DNA of 64,000 nucleotides from Halorussus salinus (GCF_004765815.2 NZ_SBIS02000008.1:62001-126000); one strand, 5' to 3'. Numbered from the stretch's first letter, positions 1 through 8,378 are shown. Notes: generated by a model not told the origin, from the sequence alone. Numbers and translations are program-made.

Positions 1-742
1 GGAGGGCGGCCAGCGCGTCGTGGTCGTCTGCCGGACGCTCCGGGCCGACGCGGGCGTCTCCCCCGCCGACTTCGAGGAGGCCCTGCGCGCGTGGGCGGCC
101 GTGGACGACCATCCGCACGTCGCGCCCGTCCTCGCTCGCGGCCCGACGCCGCGGCCGTGGCTCGCCACGGAGTTTCTGGACGGCGGGAGCCTCCGGGACC
201 ACGTCGGCTCGGTCGGCTTCGAGCGCGCGGTCTGGTACGCTCACTGTCTCGCCACCGCGGTCTCCCACGCCCACGCTCGCGGCGTCGTCCACGGCGCGCT
301 TCGCCCGAGCGCGGTCGGGTTCTCCCGGACGCTCGGCGCGTGGCCCGTCCCGAAGGTCGGCGAGTGGGCCTTCGGCGACCTCCTCGGGGCGGTGCAGGAG
401 CTTCCGGCACCGCCCGCCTTCGCCGCTCCGGAACACCTCGCGCCCGACGAGTTCGGCGGGCCGGACTCCTCGACGGACGTGTACCAACTCGGCGCGCTCT
501 GTTACGCGCTGTTCGCTGGCCGCCCGCCCTTCGTCGGCGAGACCGAAGCCGTGGTTCGGGAGGTCCGGGTGTCGGACCCGCCGCCCGCCAGCGCGTTCGC
601 CGACGGGGTGCCCGACGAGATAGACGCCCTCCTCTCGCGGGCGCTGGCCAAAGAGAAGCAGGCGCGCTTCGAGACGGCCGAGGACTTCCGGCGGGAGTTG
701 GAGGTCGTCGCGGGGAACCTGTCGCTGTCCTTCGAGTTGTAG
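1..742 (+). CDS. Protein kinase-like domain protein, C-terminal part (probable pseudokinase), 5' truncated
   Basis: The reading frame is open from the window edge (codons start at base 2), so the N-terminus, glycine loop and lysine region lie outside. The visible part follows the C-lobe of a Ser/Thr kinase: a hinge-like stretch (LATEFLDGGSL), the catalytic-loop equivalent HGALRPSAV, an APE-like FAAPEHL and the subdomain IX segment DVYQLGALCYALFAGRPPF. Active kinases carry HRDLKPxN and DFG. Here the catalytic Asp is Ala, the Asn is Val, and the DFG position reads GEW. By family knowledge this predicts loss of phosphotransfer and a scaffold or sensor role. Haloarchaeal proteins of this type often carry beta-propeller or other domains that cannot be seen here. 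Confidence 0.8.
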   Translation, partial: EGGQRVVVVCRTLRADAGVSPADFEEALRAWAAVDDHPHVAPVLARGPTPRPWLATEFLDGGSLRDHVGSVGFERAVWYAHCLATAVSHAHARGVVHGALRPSAVGFSRTLGAWPVPKVGEWAFGDLLGAVQELPAPPAFAAPEHLAPDEFGGPDSSTDVYQLGALCYALFAGRPPFVGETEAVVREVRVSDPPPASAFADGVPDEIDALLSRALAKEKQARFETAEDFRRELEVVAGNLSLSFEL

Positions 743-824
743 ACCGCCTTTCGAGTTTCAGAATCCGGATTCGACCCTCTCGCTCGGAGACGCGACGCTC
801 TCGGGGTCGGCGCGGTCGCCCTCG

Positions 825-1064
825 CTATCGTCCGCCCGCCGGGCCGTCGTCGTGGAAGTACAGCACCCGCTCGCCCTCGCTTCTGGCGCGCTCCTCCTCC
901 ACGTCGTACCGACTCGCGCACCGCCGCGCGTACTTCGTCAGGGCGGAGAACGGCGGCCCGCCGAACACGTCCGCCCAGCGGTCGCCCCGCGAGACGACGA
1001 CGCGCTGGTCGTAGGCTTTACCGCAGACCGGGCAGGGCGTCTCGTCCGGGTCGTGGGAGTGCAC
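825..1064 (-). CDS. Small CPxCG-type zinc-finger-like protein
   Basis: This 79-residue protein starts at a GTG (VHSHDPDETPCPVCGKAYD). The same frame stays open upstream to 1202, but that extension is basic and unlike a haloarchaeal protein, so the GTG is preferred. One CPVCG knuckle lies near residue 11 and a lone Cys follows in ARRCASR; a second complete CxxC is missing, so a full zinc site would need dimerisation or other ligands. The rest is charged (DVEEERARSEGERVLYFHDD). Small CPxCG proteins are abundant in haloarchaea and mostly uncharacterised. It is divergent from the membrane protein gene at 1183. Confidence 0.55.
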   Translation of the reverse strand: MHSHDPDETPCPVCGKAYDQRVVVSRGDRWADVFGGPPFSALTKYARRCASRYDVEEERARSEGERVLYFHDDGPAGGR

Positions 1065-1147
1065 ACCAAGCGATAGGTGCGCCGAGGCTTTCAATCTCCC
1101 GGCGCTGGCGGGGACCTCGCCTCCCGATTCGGACCGAATTCCGCCCG

Positions 1148-1157
1148 TATTTAAGTA
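1148..1157 (+). promoter_or_regulatory. TATA-like promoter element of the gene at 1183
   Basis: TATTTAAGTA lies about 30 bp before the ATG at 1183, the spacing expected for a leaderless haloarchaeal transcript. Confidence 0.6.
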
Positions 1158-1182
1158 TCCTCGATTCGTCGCCCCGACACGA

Positions 1183-1923
1183 ATGGCGCTCGCGCCCCTC
1201 ACCGCGCACGCCTCCGGCGACCCCAGCGCCGCGGTCGTCCACTTCCTCGCGTCGGTCCTCGTGACCGCGGCGGCGGCGTTCTTTGGCTACTACGCCGTCC
1301 TGAACCTCCGGCTGAATCGGTTGGACTCCCAGACGCCGTTCTGGCGCTACCTCGCGGCGGTCGGAGCGACGGCGGGTATCTACGGTCTCCTCGGTATCGC
1401 GGCGACCGTGGTCCACTCGCGGGCGCTGACCGCGTTCGGTCACGGGGCCTTGCTGTTCTGCATCGTCTTCCTCGCGTTCTCGATGCGAGAAGTGTACTAT
1501 GAGTCGGCGCTCGCGCCCGCCCCGGACGAACAGCGGTTCTCGCTGGAGACGCTCCGGCGCGTCGAGGCCGGGTTCGTCGTCGTCATCCTCGTGGAGTGGG
1601 TCGCGGTCCTGCTGGTCGAGCAGTCGCTCGTCGCGCAACTCGTCAAGGGCGTCGGGAGCGTGGCGTTCGCGGCCTACGGCGTCGTCTTCGCCGAGAAATT
1701 GGAGGCGATGGCGCGCGGGACCGCGCTCGACACCATCCGGCGACACCTCCTGCTCGTGTTGGTCGCGCTCGGGGTCCTCGGCGTCGCGGACCTCGGCGTC
1801 GTCGCGGGCCTCAGCCCCGTCGTCGTGCAGGCGACCGAGAGCGTCTTCGTCGTCCTCGTGGCTGGCTTCCTCGTGACCGCGACCGTCCGCCTCCAGCAGA
1901 ACGTCGAAGGATTGGCGCGGTAG
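1183..1923 (+). CDS. Haloarchaeal multi-spanning membrane protein of unknown function
   Basis: This 246-residue protein is mainly hydrophobic, with about seven predicted membrane helices. The first is near residues 18-40 and the last near 220-240, with short charged loops (RLNRLDSQTPFWRY; EALAPAP-like acidic loop near 107-117). The seven-helix layout without extramembrane domains resembles haloarchaeal sensor-type membrane proteins, but no retinal-binding lysine signature or other diagnostic motif was seen. The ATG is supported by the upstream TATA element. It appears monocistronic. Function is not assigned. Confidence 0.7.
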   Translation: MALAPLTAHASGDPSAAVVHFLASVLVTAAAAFFGYYAVLNLRLNRLDSQTPFWRYLAAVGATAGIYGLLGIAATVVHSRALTAFGHGALLFCIVFLAFSMREVYYESALAPAPDEQRFSLETLRRVEAGFVVVILVEWVAVLLVEQSLVAQLVKGVGSVAFAAYGVVFAEKLEAMARGTALDTIRRHLLLVLVALGVLGVADLGVVAGLSPVVVQATESVFVVLVAGFLVTATVRLQQNVEGLAR

Positions 1924-2004
1924 TTCTCGTCGGGCGTCTCTTTCGCCGAACTGGTCGGAAACCATTAGTATCCGTGCGTGGTGGCCAACTCCGGGGGTTG
2001 ACAG

Positions 2005-3285
2005 ATGGGAACACACGACGACACGCTATCGAGACGCACGTACCTCAGAGCGACTGCCGGGGCGAGCGCGGCGGGACTCGGGAGTCTGACGGGACTCCTC
2101 GGCCAACAGATGAACACCTTGGAGGTCCAGCACTGGTGGACCGGCGGCGACGGGGCGGACGCCATCGGGGCCTTGTTCGAGGGGTTCCAGCAACAGTATC
2201 CCGACATCCAAGTGAACCAGAACCCGGTGTCGGGCGGCGCGGGCCAGAACTTGCAGACAGTCATCAAGAAGCGCGTGCTGAACGACAACCCGCCGAGTTC
2301 GTGGCAGGCGTGGCCGGGGGCGAACCTGTTACCGTACACTCGGGCGAACAAACTGGAGGACATCGAGGAGTCGGTGTGGTCTCGAAACGGCATGAAAGAC
2401 GCCTACCTGCAGGGGCCGAAAGACGCCGCCCAACCGTCGGGCAACTACGTCACGGTGCCGCTGAACATCCACCGCATCAACAACCTGTTCTACAACGTCT
2501 CGGTCGTCGAGGAGGCTGGCGTGGACCCCGCGTCCATCTCGAAGCCGAGCGACCTCGTGGGCGCGTTGGAACAGGTCAGCAACAACACCGACGCCGCGGG
2601 GATGGCTCACCAGACCCAATCGGGGTGGTCCACGCTCCAGCTCTGGACGACCGTCCTGCTCGGCGAACACGGACTCGACACCTACACGGCGTTCACGCAG
2701 GGGAACGTCCAACAGAACCAGCAGGCCATCAAGAACTCGCTCCAGATAGTCAAGGACTACCGGCAGTACTTCAACGAGGACGCCGGGTCGGTCGGTTGGA
2801 CCGAGGCCAACACCAAGGTCATCGACGGGAACGCCGGGTTCTTCCATCAGGGCGACTGGGCCGCGGGGATGTACCGCGGCCAGAGCGGGTTCGAGTTCCC
2901 GGACGCGTGGAACCACGTCACGTTCCCCGGCACGGAAGGCCAGTACATGCTCAACATGGACTCGTTCCCCTTCCCGACGAACAATCCATCACCGGAAGCG
3001 ACGACCCGGTTCCTGCGCTACGTCGGGAGCGTGGACGCCCAGCGCCGGTTCAACCCGAAGAAGGGGTCGATTCCGCCCCGGACCGACGTGCCACAGGACG
3101 CGTTCGGTCCGTTCCTCCAAAGTCAGATGCAGGAGTTCAAGAACTCGGAGGCACAGCCGCCCTCGACCGCGCACGGATTGGCGGTAGACCCCGAGACGCT
3201 GACGAATCTCGAAGACGCGATGGCGACGTTCATCTCGTCGTGGAACGTGGACCGGACGTATCAGGCGATGACGCAAGCGTTCTAG
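2005..3285 (+). CDS. Tat-exported ABC transporter substrate-binding protein (carbohydrate type)
   Basis: This 426-residue protein has a twin-arginine signal (LSRRTYLRATAGASAAG) without a lipobox Cys, then a family-1 extracellular solute-binding fold. Typical features are LEVQHWWTGGDGADAI near residue 40, a ligand-cleft segment rich in Gln, Trp and Asn, and the conserved FFHQGDWAAGMYRG near 275. Proteins of this family bind sugars or sugar derivatives outside the cell and hand them to a membrane permease. No permease or ATPase gene is adjacent: the neighbours are a membrane protein and a MarR-like regulator. Either it works with a transporter encoded elsewhere or the operon has been broken up. 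Confidence 0.9.
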   Translation: MGTHDDTLSRRTYLRATAGASAAGLGSLTGLLGQQMNTLEVQHWWTGGDGADAIGALFEGFQQQYPDIQVNQNPVSGGAGQNLQTVIKKRVLNDNPPSSWQAWPGANLLPYTRANKLEDIEESVWSRNGMKDAYLQGPKDAAQPSGNYVTVPLNIHRINNLFYNVSVVEEAGVDPASISKPSDLVGALEQVSNNTDAAGMAHQTQSGWSTLQLWTTVLLGEHGLDTYTAFTQGNVQQNQQAIKNSLQIVKDYRQYFNEDAGSVGWTEANTKVIDGNAGFFHQGDWAAGMYRGQSGFEFPDAWNHVTFPGTEGQYMLNMDSFPFPTNNPSPEATTRFLRYVGSVDAQRRFNPKKGSIPPRTDVPQDAFGPFLQSQMQEFKNSEAQPPSTAHGLAVDPETLTNLEDAMATFISSWNVDRTYQAMTQAF

Positions 3286-3297
3286 TAGCTCGACGGC

Positions 3298-3307
3298 TTT
3301 CTTTTTT
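3298..3307 (+). terminator. T-rich transcription terminator after the substrate-binding protein gene
   Basis: TTTCTTTTTT lies 13 bp after the stop codon of the gene ending at 3285. Archaeal RNA polymerase terminates at such T-runs. The following gene is on the other strand. Confidence 0.5.
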
Positions 3308-3514
3308 CGACCGCGGCCTCCGCCTCTCCGACCGGAGCAGTCGCTACGCGAGTAGAATCAGGGCGGCGGAGACCGCCCCGGTTGTCAGAGGCACAGTTTG
3401 AGTACGACTCCCTGCCTGCGACGCCGGGGCGTCTGACAGGCGTCTCGAAATCCGTCCAACAGACGGTTAGGTGTACTGCATGGTATGCCGCTTCTTTAAG
3501 TACTCCGCCGGGGG

Positions 3515-3817
3515 TCACGCCGGGAGGTCGGCCTCCTCGGGAGCCTCGACGGACCGCCGCTCGTACAACCGCTTGCGTGCGTCGGGGACGTACAACTGTT
3601 CTACGACGAGTCCTTCGTCTTCGAGTTTACTCAGCGCGTCGCGGGTCGTCCGTGCTGGCAGGAGTGCCTCCTCGCGTATCTGGCCCTGCGTCAGCGGCGC
3701 GTCGGCTTGCTCTAACACCTTGTAGACGAGTTTCGAACTCGGCGGCAGGCTCAGAAGGCGCTCGAAGCGTTGCTCCGGTGTGGTCTCCGGGTCACTGCCC
3801 GTGGCAAAAACGATCAC
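3515..3817 (-). CDS. MarR-like winged-helix transcription regulator
   Basis: This 100-residue protein contains a winged helix across residues 20-90: LLSLPPSSKLVYKVLEQADAPLTQGQIREEALLPARTTRDALSKLEDEGLVVE, ending in a basic wing (PDARKRLYERR). The helix-turn-helix core is QGQIREEALLPARTTRDALSKL. Very similar short regulators are common in haloarchaea. No ligand domain is present, so it probably acts as a simple dimeric DNA-binding protein. It is convergent with the substrate-binding protein gene and divergent from the HalX regulator at 4156; the target is unknown. Confidence 0.85.
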   Translation of the reverse strand: MIVFATGSDPETTPEQRFERLLSLPPSSKLVYKVLEQADAPLTQGQIREEALLPARTTRDALSKLEDEGLVVEQLYVPDARKRLYERRSVEAPEEADLPA

Positions 3818-4155
3818 TGGTCTTCGACATAGCCAACCTCTGCTATCGTCTCTACCGACTTAGTTGTTCCGCAAACGATATCGAAAAAAGATGTTGTGCG
3901 TCCGACTCGTCCTCGTAGTTGTGGGGGTCGCGGGAAATACGACACGTATCTGATTAGAGACGGTTCGAACGGGTCGTCGGCCCTACGACCCTGCCGTCTC
4001 CGATTCGAGACTAGCGTTTTAACGCGGTGTAGCTGTCCTGAGTCCACCGATTTCTGTCGTCGGGATGGTTTCGAACGCGTAACCACAAGATATAAGTCCA
4101 TCTTGTTGCATGATTCAGTCAGTAACCAGAGGCGACACGACTTCCGCCCATTACC
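3818..4155. other. Intergenic region between divergent regulator genes
   Basis: No convincing coding frame is present. It holds the promoter sides of the MarR-like gene (minus) and the HalX gene (plus). A short three-CG hexamer run (CG at 3870, 3876, 3882) is seen but is too short to class with the arrays described below. Confidence 0.6.
4089..4096 (+). promoter_or_regulatory. TATA-like element of the HalX regulator gene
   Basis: GATATAAG lies 60 bp before the ATG at 4156. This predicts a start of transcription near 4118 and a leader of roughly 35 nt, unlike the mostly leaderless neighbours. Confidence 0.5.
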
Positions 4156-4719
4156 ATGTCTCCCGACCAATCGACCGTTCTCGTCGTCGACGACGAGCAA
4201 GACGTTGCCGACCTCTACGCGATGTGGTTGCAAGACGACTATCGCGTGCTGAGTGCCTACGAGGGCGACGAAGCACTCGAAGTCCTCGACGACACTGTGG
4301 ACGTGGTTCTCCTCGACCGCCGGATGCCCGGCCAGTCCGGCGACGAAGTACTTGAGGTCATCCGCGACCGCGACCTGAACTGTCGCGTCGTCATGGTGAC
4401 GGCGGTCAAACCCGACTTCGACATTCTGGAGATGGGTTTCGACGACTACCTCGTCAAACCGGTCTCGAAAGACGAACTCCACGAGATAGTCGAGCAGATG
4501 CTCACGCGCGTCGATTACGGCGCGCAACTACAGGAGTACTACTCGCTGGTCTCGAAGAAGGCGGTCCTCGAAGCCGAGAAAGACTCCGAGGAGCTACAGA
4601 AAAACGACGAGTACGCGGCACTCGAAGCCGAAATCGAAGATTTGGGGGAGGAAGTTGACGACACCCGCGAGCAGTTGGACGACCACGACGACTTCGTGGG
4701 CGCGTTTCAGGACCTCTGA
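4156..4719 (+). CDS. HalX-domain response regulator
   Basis: This 187-residue protein has a receiver domain (about 1-118) with the acidic pair D12/D13, the phospho-acceptor Asp54 in VLLDRRMPG, the switch Thr82 in MVTAVKP and the conserved Lys101 in DYLVKPVS. A HalX domain follows (about 120-187), starting LQEYYSLVSKKAVLEAEK and ending in a predicted acidic coiled coil (ALEAEIEDLGEEVDDTREQLDDH). HalX regulators are specific to halophilic archaea and have no recognised DNA-binding domain. Output is thought to be by protein contact. No histidine kinase is adjacent, so this is an orphan regulator. Confidence 0.93.
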   Translation: MSPDQSTVLVVDDEQDVADLYAMWLQDDYRVLSAYEGDEALEVLDDTVDVVLLDRRMPGQSGDEVLEVIRDRDLNCRVVMVTAVKPDFDILEMGFDDYLVKPVSKDELHEIVEQMLTRVDYGAQLQEYYSLVSKKAVLEAEKDSEELQKNDEYAALEAEIEDLGEEVDDTREQLDDHDDFVGAFQDL

Positions 4720-4742
4720 GTGCCCGAATTCGACGTTTTCTC

Positions 4743-5711
4743 CTACTCCTCACTGCCGCCGGACGCCTGCTGGCCTAACACTTCCGACCGACTCCGCAGG
4801 AGCGTCGTGAGGTGGTCCTCGTCCTCGAAGACCGTCGTCTCCGCGTCGGGCAACCGCTCGCCCAGTCGTCGCGCCCCCGCGACCGGGACGTTCTCGTCGC
4901 GGGCACCGTGCCAGAGTCTGACCGGCACCGTCACGTCGGCCAGCGAGAAGTCCCACTCTTCGACCGCCTGTGCGCTCTCGGTCCGCATTCCCTCGCACCG
5001 GTCGCCGAGCGCGCGAACGAAGTCCCGCCGGACGACCGCGGCCTCCTCGTCGGGTACCTCGTCCGTATCTGCGGTGTACTGTCCGACAACGACCGAGGAG
5101 GGCCCGCGCTCGGCGACCCACGTCTGGACGCCAACGAGACCCCGGAACGCGCGCGGCGTTCGCTCGGCCAGCGTCCCCAGCAGGCGAATCGCCGCGGGGG
5201 TCTCGTCGGCGAGCGACGGCGGGGCCGCGCCCGACACGAGGTCTATCTCCCGCACTAACTCGTCGCAGGTTGCGCCGACCGCGAGCGCGTGGGCCGCCCC
5301 GCCGGAGAACGCGACGAGGCCAACATCCGAGACGCCCGCGTCGTCCAGCACCGCGCGCAGATACTCGGCGGCGTCGGTCGGCGTCCGGTCGGGCCACGGC
5401 GTCGAGTCGCCGTAACCGGGTCGCTCTATCGCCAGCAGTCTGACCCCGCGCCGCCGGGCCTCCTCGGCGTACAGTTCCCCGAGGAGGTGCGACCCCGGCG
5501 TCCCGTGGAACAGCGCGACCGGCGTGGGGTCGGTCTCGTCGGCGGTCGCTCCGGTTCCCGTCCCCGAGTCGTCCGACGCTCTAGCGGTCGCGCCGTACTC
5601 GGCGTACGCGACGGTCCGCCCGTCGCCGACCGAGACGGTCTCGACCCTCGGCTCGGCGGTCTCGTCGTCGGACTCCTCGGCGGTCGCTCGCTCGGCGGGT
5701 TCCGCGTTCAT
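4743..5711 (-). CDS. Alpha/beta hydrolase
   Basis: This 322-residue protein has the alpha/beta-hydrolase pattern: oxyanion segment ALFHGTPGS (68-76), a nucleophile elbow VAFSGGAA with Ser136, an acid in LWHGARDENVP and a catalytic His in FEDEDHLTTL near the C-terminus. Residues 42-63 form an acidic low-complexity insert (SDDSGTGTGATADE) before the oxyanion strand, probably a surface loop. The family includes esterases and C-C bond hydrolases; nothing here fixes the substrate. It shares an 86-bp divergent promoter region with the HTH_10 regulator at 5798, which may control it. Confidence 0.85.
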   Translation of the reverse strand: MNAEPAERATAEESDDETAEPRVETVSVGDGRTVAYAEYGATARASDDSGTGTGATADETDPTPVALFHGTPGSHLLGELYAEEARRRGVRLLAIERPGYGDSTPWPDRTPTDAAEYLRAVLDDAGVSDVGLVAFSGGAAHALAVGATCDELVREIDLVSGAAPPSLADETPAAIRLLGTLAERTPRAFRGLVGVQTWVAERGPSSVVVGQYTADTDEVPDEEAAVVRRDFVRALGDRCEGMRTESAQAVEEWDFSLADVTVPVRLWHGARDENVPVAGARRLGERLPDAETTVFEDEDHLTTLLRSRSEVLGQQASGGSEE

Positions 5712-5765
5712 GGTCGTCGCTTGGAAGCCGAGCCCGGTGTATATTCTCCCGGATTGAGACGGTTA

Positions 5766-5774
5766 TTTATAAAT
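5766..5774 (+). promoter_or_regulatory. TATA-like element of the HTH_10 regulator gene
   Basis: TTTATAAAT is centred 28 bp before the GTG at 5798 and supports that GTG as the start of a leaderless message. Confidence 0.65.
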
Positions 5775-5797
5775 ACGTCGCGTGGGTTTCCTCGGTC

Positions 5798-6442
5798 GTG
5801 AAGCGCGTCTCCTTCGGCGTCCGCTACTCCGGCGAACTGGCCCACCCGATTCACCGTCGGATGATGGCGGGCCACGCAGTCTCACGGATGGAGCTGCTGA
5901 TGTGGGGGCCGATGTCGTCGGTGCGGACGCTCTCGTGGTTCGACGCCGCCCCCGACGAGACCGCCGACGTGCTGAAATCTGCCGAGTCGGTCGTCTCGAC
6001 CCACCTCGTCGCGGGCGACGGTGGCACCTACGCGTTCCTCGGTCAGTCCGAGTACGAACTCGGCGGGCCGGTCCTCGAGTTGGTCGCGCGGTCGCGGGTC
6101 GTCTTCCTCCCGCCGGTCGTGTTCCGGGACACCGGCCGGGTCACGTTCGAGGCCGTCGGCCAGTCCGACCTCCTCGGCGCGTTCTACGACGACCTCGCCG
6201 GGACCCTCGACGCCGAAATCGAGGCGGTCCACGACTTCTCGCGGTGGTCGTCGCCGACCGACGTGACCGACCGCCAGCGCGCCGCGCTGGAGGCCGCCGT
6301 CGAAGTCGGCTACTACGAGGTGCCCCGGACCGGCACGGTCGAGGAGGTAGCCACAAAACTGGACTGTGCGAGCAGTACCGCCGGAGAACTGCTTCGACGC
6401 GCGGAATCGGCGGTGCTGACCGCGTTCGTGGCTTCGGGGTGA
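5798..6442 (+). CDS. Bat-type HTH_10 transcription regulator
   Basis: This 214-residue protein ends in the bacterio-opsin-activator HTH: VTDRQRAALEAAVEVGYYEVPR followed by TVEEVATKLDCASSTAGELLRRAESAVL. The N-terminal 150 residues are the usual variable sensing or dimerisation part of short family members (EYELGGPVLELVARSRVVFLPP). No PAS or GAF domain is evident. The GTG start is set by the TATA element. Such regulators usually control nearby or scattered metabolic genes; the divergent hydrolase is the obvious candidate target (inference). Confidence 0.88.
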   Translation: MKRVSFGVRYSGELAHPIHRRMMAGHAVSRMELLMWGPMSSVRTLSWFDAAPDETADVLKSAESVVSTHLVAGDGGTYAFLGQSEYELGGPVLELVARSRVVFLPPVVFRDTGRVTFEAVGQSDLLGAFYDDLAGTLDAEIEAVHDFSRWSSPTDVTDRQRAALEAAVEVGYYEVPRTGTVEEVATKLDCASSTAGELLRRAESAVLTAFVASG

Positions 6443-6476
6443 TGCTCCGCGGACCTCCGGAGTGAGGCTGGTCCCG

Positions 6477-6821
6477 TTACGACTGCTCCGGATTGTCCAA
6501 GTGATAGAGCAGGTCGTAGTCGCCGACGTTCTCGCCGTTTTCGAGTACTTCCCGCATCACGCGCTCGTGTTCTCGGTCGATGGCGTGCGAGGAGTTCTCG
6601 TAAACCTCGTAGACTCGCTCGATGTCGTCGGCTTTCATGTAGTACACCAAGAAGTCGCCCTCGTCGGTGTGTTCGACGAACGCGGTCTCGGCGTGCATCC
6701 CCTCGTCTCGCAGCGTCTCGACCGCTTCCTCCTCGCGCTCGCGGATTTCCCGCGCCCACTCTTCGAGTCGTTCGGTCTTTCCGGCCGCTATCTTCTGTTT
6801 CGAGAGTACTACGTCCGCCAT
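6477..6821 (-). CDS. DUF6176-like protein
   Basis: This 114-residue acidic protein has a ferredoxin-like pattern: VVLSKQKIAAGKTERLEEWAREI, then TAFVEHTDEGDFLVYYMKADDIERVYEVYENS, then a C-terminal helix and LLYHLDNPEQS. The 'KTERLxEW', 'FVExTDEGDFLVYYM' and 'HxIDREHxxVM' signatures match my knowledge of DUF6176, a family of small dimeric alpha-beta-barrel-type proteins of unknown role. It is convergent with the HTH_10 gene. The name rests on recall, not a search. Confidence 0.7.
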   Translation of the reverse strand: MADVVLSKQKIAAGKTERLEEWAREIREREEEAVETLRDEGMHAETAFVEHTDEGDFLVYYMKADDIERVYEVYENSSHAIDREHERVMREVLENGENVGDYDLLYHLDNPEQS

Positions 6822-6928
6822 ATACTCTCTGGAACTGACACGATTATAAACGCTCTCGTCCGAGAGGTTCGATTCTCTCCTGCCTTGTCGGTGACGCCCG
6901 ACGGTCGAAATTCGTCAAGCAGTCGGGT

Positions 6929-7180
6929 TCAATAGATGGTAGTCGAATTCCGGTCTGTGCGCCCGTACCGTATCACGAACAACCCCGAAGCGACGAGAAC
7001 CGAGCCACAGAGCGCGAGAACGCCCCCGAGAATCGCATCGAGGGTTCCCCCGAGCGTACCGAGACCGTAGCCCGACACCACGAGTTCCGTTCGTCCGGTC
7101 GCGACGAGTCCCAGCGGAACGGCACCTATCGAGATTGCAGTCACGCCGAGAACGACATCTCCGATTCGCTCCCGGTTCAC
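6929..7180 (-). CDS. Small two-helix membrane protein
   Basis: This 83-residue protein has hydrophobic stretches at about 8-28 and 45-70, with a glycine-rich turn (GYGLGTLGGTLDAILGG) between and a basic C-terminus (RYGRTDRNS). No family was recognised. It stands alone between the DUF6176-like and pyroglutamyl peptidase genes. Confidence 0.5.
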   Translation of the reverse strand: MNRERIGDVVLGVTAISIGAVPLGLVATGRTELVVSGYGLGTLGGTLDAILGGVLALCGSVLVASGLFVIRYGRTDRNSTTIY

Positions 7181-7339
7181 GAGTGAGACGACGGCTGGCT
7201 TTCGGTTGTCTCTTTCGCTGTCCTCCGTTAGCTCTGGTGGCCGTTCTCGGCGTTCCGACTCGCGGTTCTCGACGTTCCGGACCGCAGTTCTCGGCTTACC
7301 GTCCCGCAGTTTCCGGAGGTCCGTATCACAGGATGCGAT

Positions 7340-8005
7340 TTACGAACTGACTTCCGGTTCGCCGACCGTCACCTCGAACGTCCGCCGAATCGCGTCGGCC
7401 TGTACGTCCAGTGGGAGACTCGGCTCGACGCCGCCGCCGCTGGTCGCCTCGCCGTCTCGGGCTTTCTCCGCGGCACCCTCGGGCGTCAGCGGCAGATGCA
7501 CGAATCCCATCGGCACGTTGTCGCGGTCCTCGGCCTCCAACTGCGCGCGGGTCCGGTAGAGGATGTTGTTGCACAGGTGCGTCCCGGCGGTGTTGGACAC
7601 GCGGGCCGGAACTCCCGCGTCGAGGAGTTCCGCCACGACCTCGACCACCGGGAGCGTGGCGAAGTAGGCGGCGGGCGCGGCCTCGTCGGTCAGGATACGC
7701 TCGTTTCGGGGGACCTCCTCGGCGTTGTCCGGAATTCCGGCGCAGTCGGCGACGTTGACGCCGACGCGCTCGACACTGACCGCGGCTCTGCCCGCGGCGA
7801 GACCAGTGGCGACGACGGCGTCGGGGTCGTGTTCCGCGAGGAGGGCGGCCATCTCGTCGCCCGCGCGGTCGAACTCCACGGGGAGGACTTCGCCGACGAC
7901 CTCGCGGTCAGCGACGGTCTCGCCGTCGAGCCTGCGAGCGAGTTCCGCGCTCGGATTGCGGTCGTGGTCGCCGAACGGTTCGTAGCCGGTGAGCAGGAGC
8001 GTCAT
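7340..8005 (-). CDS. pcp: Pyroglutamyl-peptidase I (cysteine peptidase C15)
   Basis: This 221-residue protein is the usual length for Pcp, which removes N-terminal pyroglutamate from peptides in the cytoplasm. It starts with the family hallmark LLTGYEPFGDHDRNPS. The catalytic triad is visible as Glu79 in VERVGVNVADC, Cys145 in TAGTHLCNNILY and His170 in GFVHLPLTPE. The C-terminus is somewhat more acidic than bacterial forms. The gene is flanked by unrelated small genes on the same strand with gaps of more than 130 bp, so it is probably transcribed alone. Confidence 0.96.
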   Translation of the reverse strand: MTLLLTGYEPFGDHDRNPSAELARRLDGETVADREVVGEVLPVEFDRAGDEMAALLAEHDPDAVVATGLAAGRAAVSVERVGVNVADCAGIPDNAEEVPRNERILTDEAAPAAYFATLPVVEVVAELLDAGVPARVSNTAGTHLCNNILYRTRAQLEAEDRDNVPMGFVHLPLTPEGAAEKARDGEATSGGGVEPSLPLDVQADAIRRTFEVTVGEPEVSS

Positions 8006-8141
8006 ATCGGGTGGTGGTTCGCGCCGGGTCTTGGTTCTTGGCTCTCCGGCACTCGATTTTCCGATTCGTCCACACGATATAAATTCTATGGCGATATACG
8101 AAGGTTCGTGCAGTCGTTCTCTACGCCTCTCTGAACGTCGG

Positions 8142-8378
8142 TTACTCGTCGGTACGCTTCACGCACGGCCGCCAGTAGACTTTCCCGCTGGCGCTCGCCT
8201 TCTTCGAGTCGAGGTCACCGACGAACACGAGGTCTTCCAGTTTGTTCCGAGCGGTGTTTCGATGGCAGTTCAACTCCTCCGCCAACTCCGGTGCGGTGAA
8301 CGGTTCGCATCGGTCGTCGTTTTCTTCGAACACGTCGAGTACGTCGTCGGTAGTGATTCGCGGTTTCCGACCAGCCAT
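8142..8378 (-). CDS. Small winged-helix DNA-binding protein
   Basis: This 78-residue protein consists of one helix-turn-helix: ITTDDVLDVFEEN, then APELAEELNCHRNTARNKLEDLVFVGDL, then a wing ending SGKVYWRP. The NCHRNTARNKLEDL recognition helix is typical of short haloarchaeal HTH proteins. It has no sensor domain. It is divergent from the 63-residue acidic protein at 8528, and the AT-rich 150 bp between them may be its operator region (inference). Confidence 0.75.
   Translation of the reverse strand: MAGRKPRITTDDVLDVFEENDDRCEPFTAPELAEELNCHRNTARNKLEDLVFVGDLDSKKASASGKVYWRPCVKRTDE

Noticed and set aside
3870-3883. Tenth hexamer array
   Set aside because: Only three phased CG occur, which is expected by chance in this G+C-rich genome.
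3950-4030. Possible tRNA near GGTTCGAAC-like sequence
   Set aside because: A TTCGA-like loop is present but no acceptor or anticodon stems could be paired around it.
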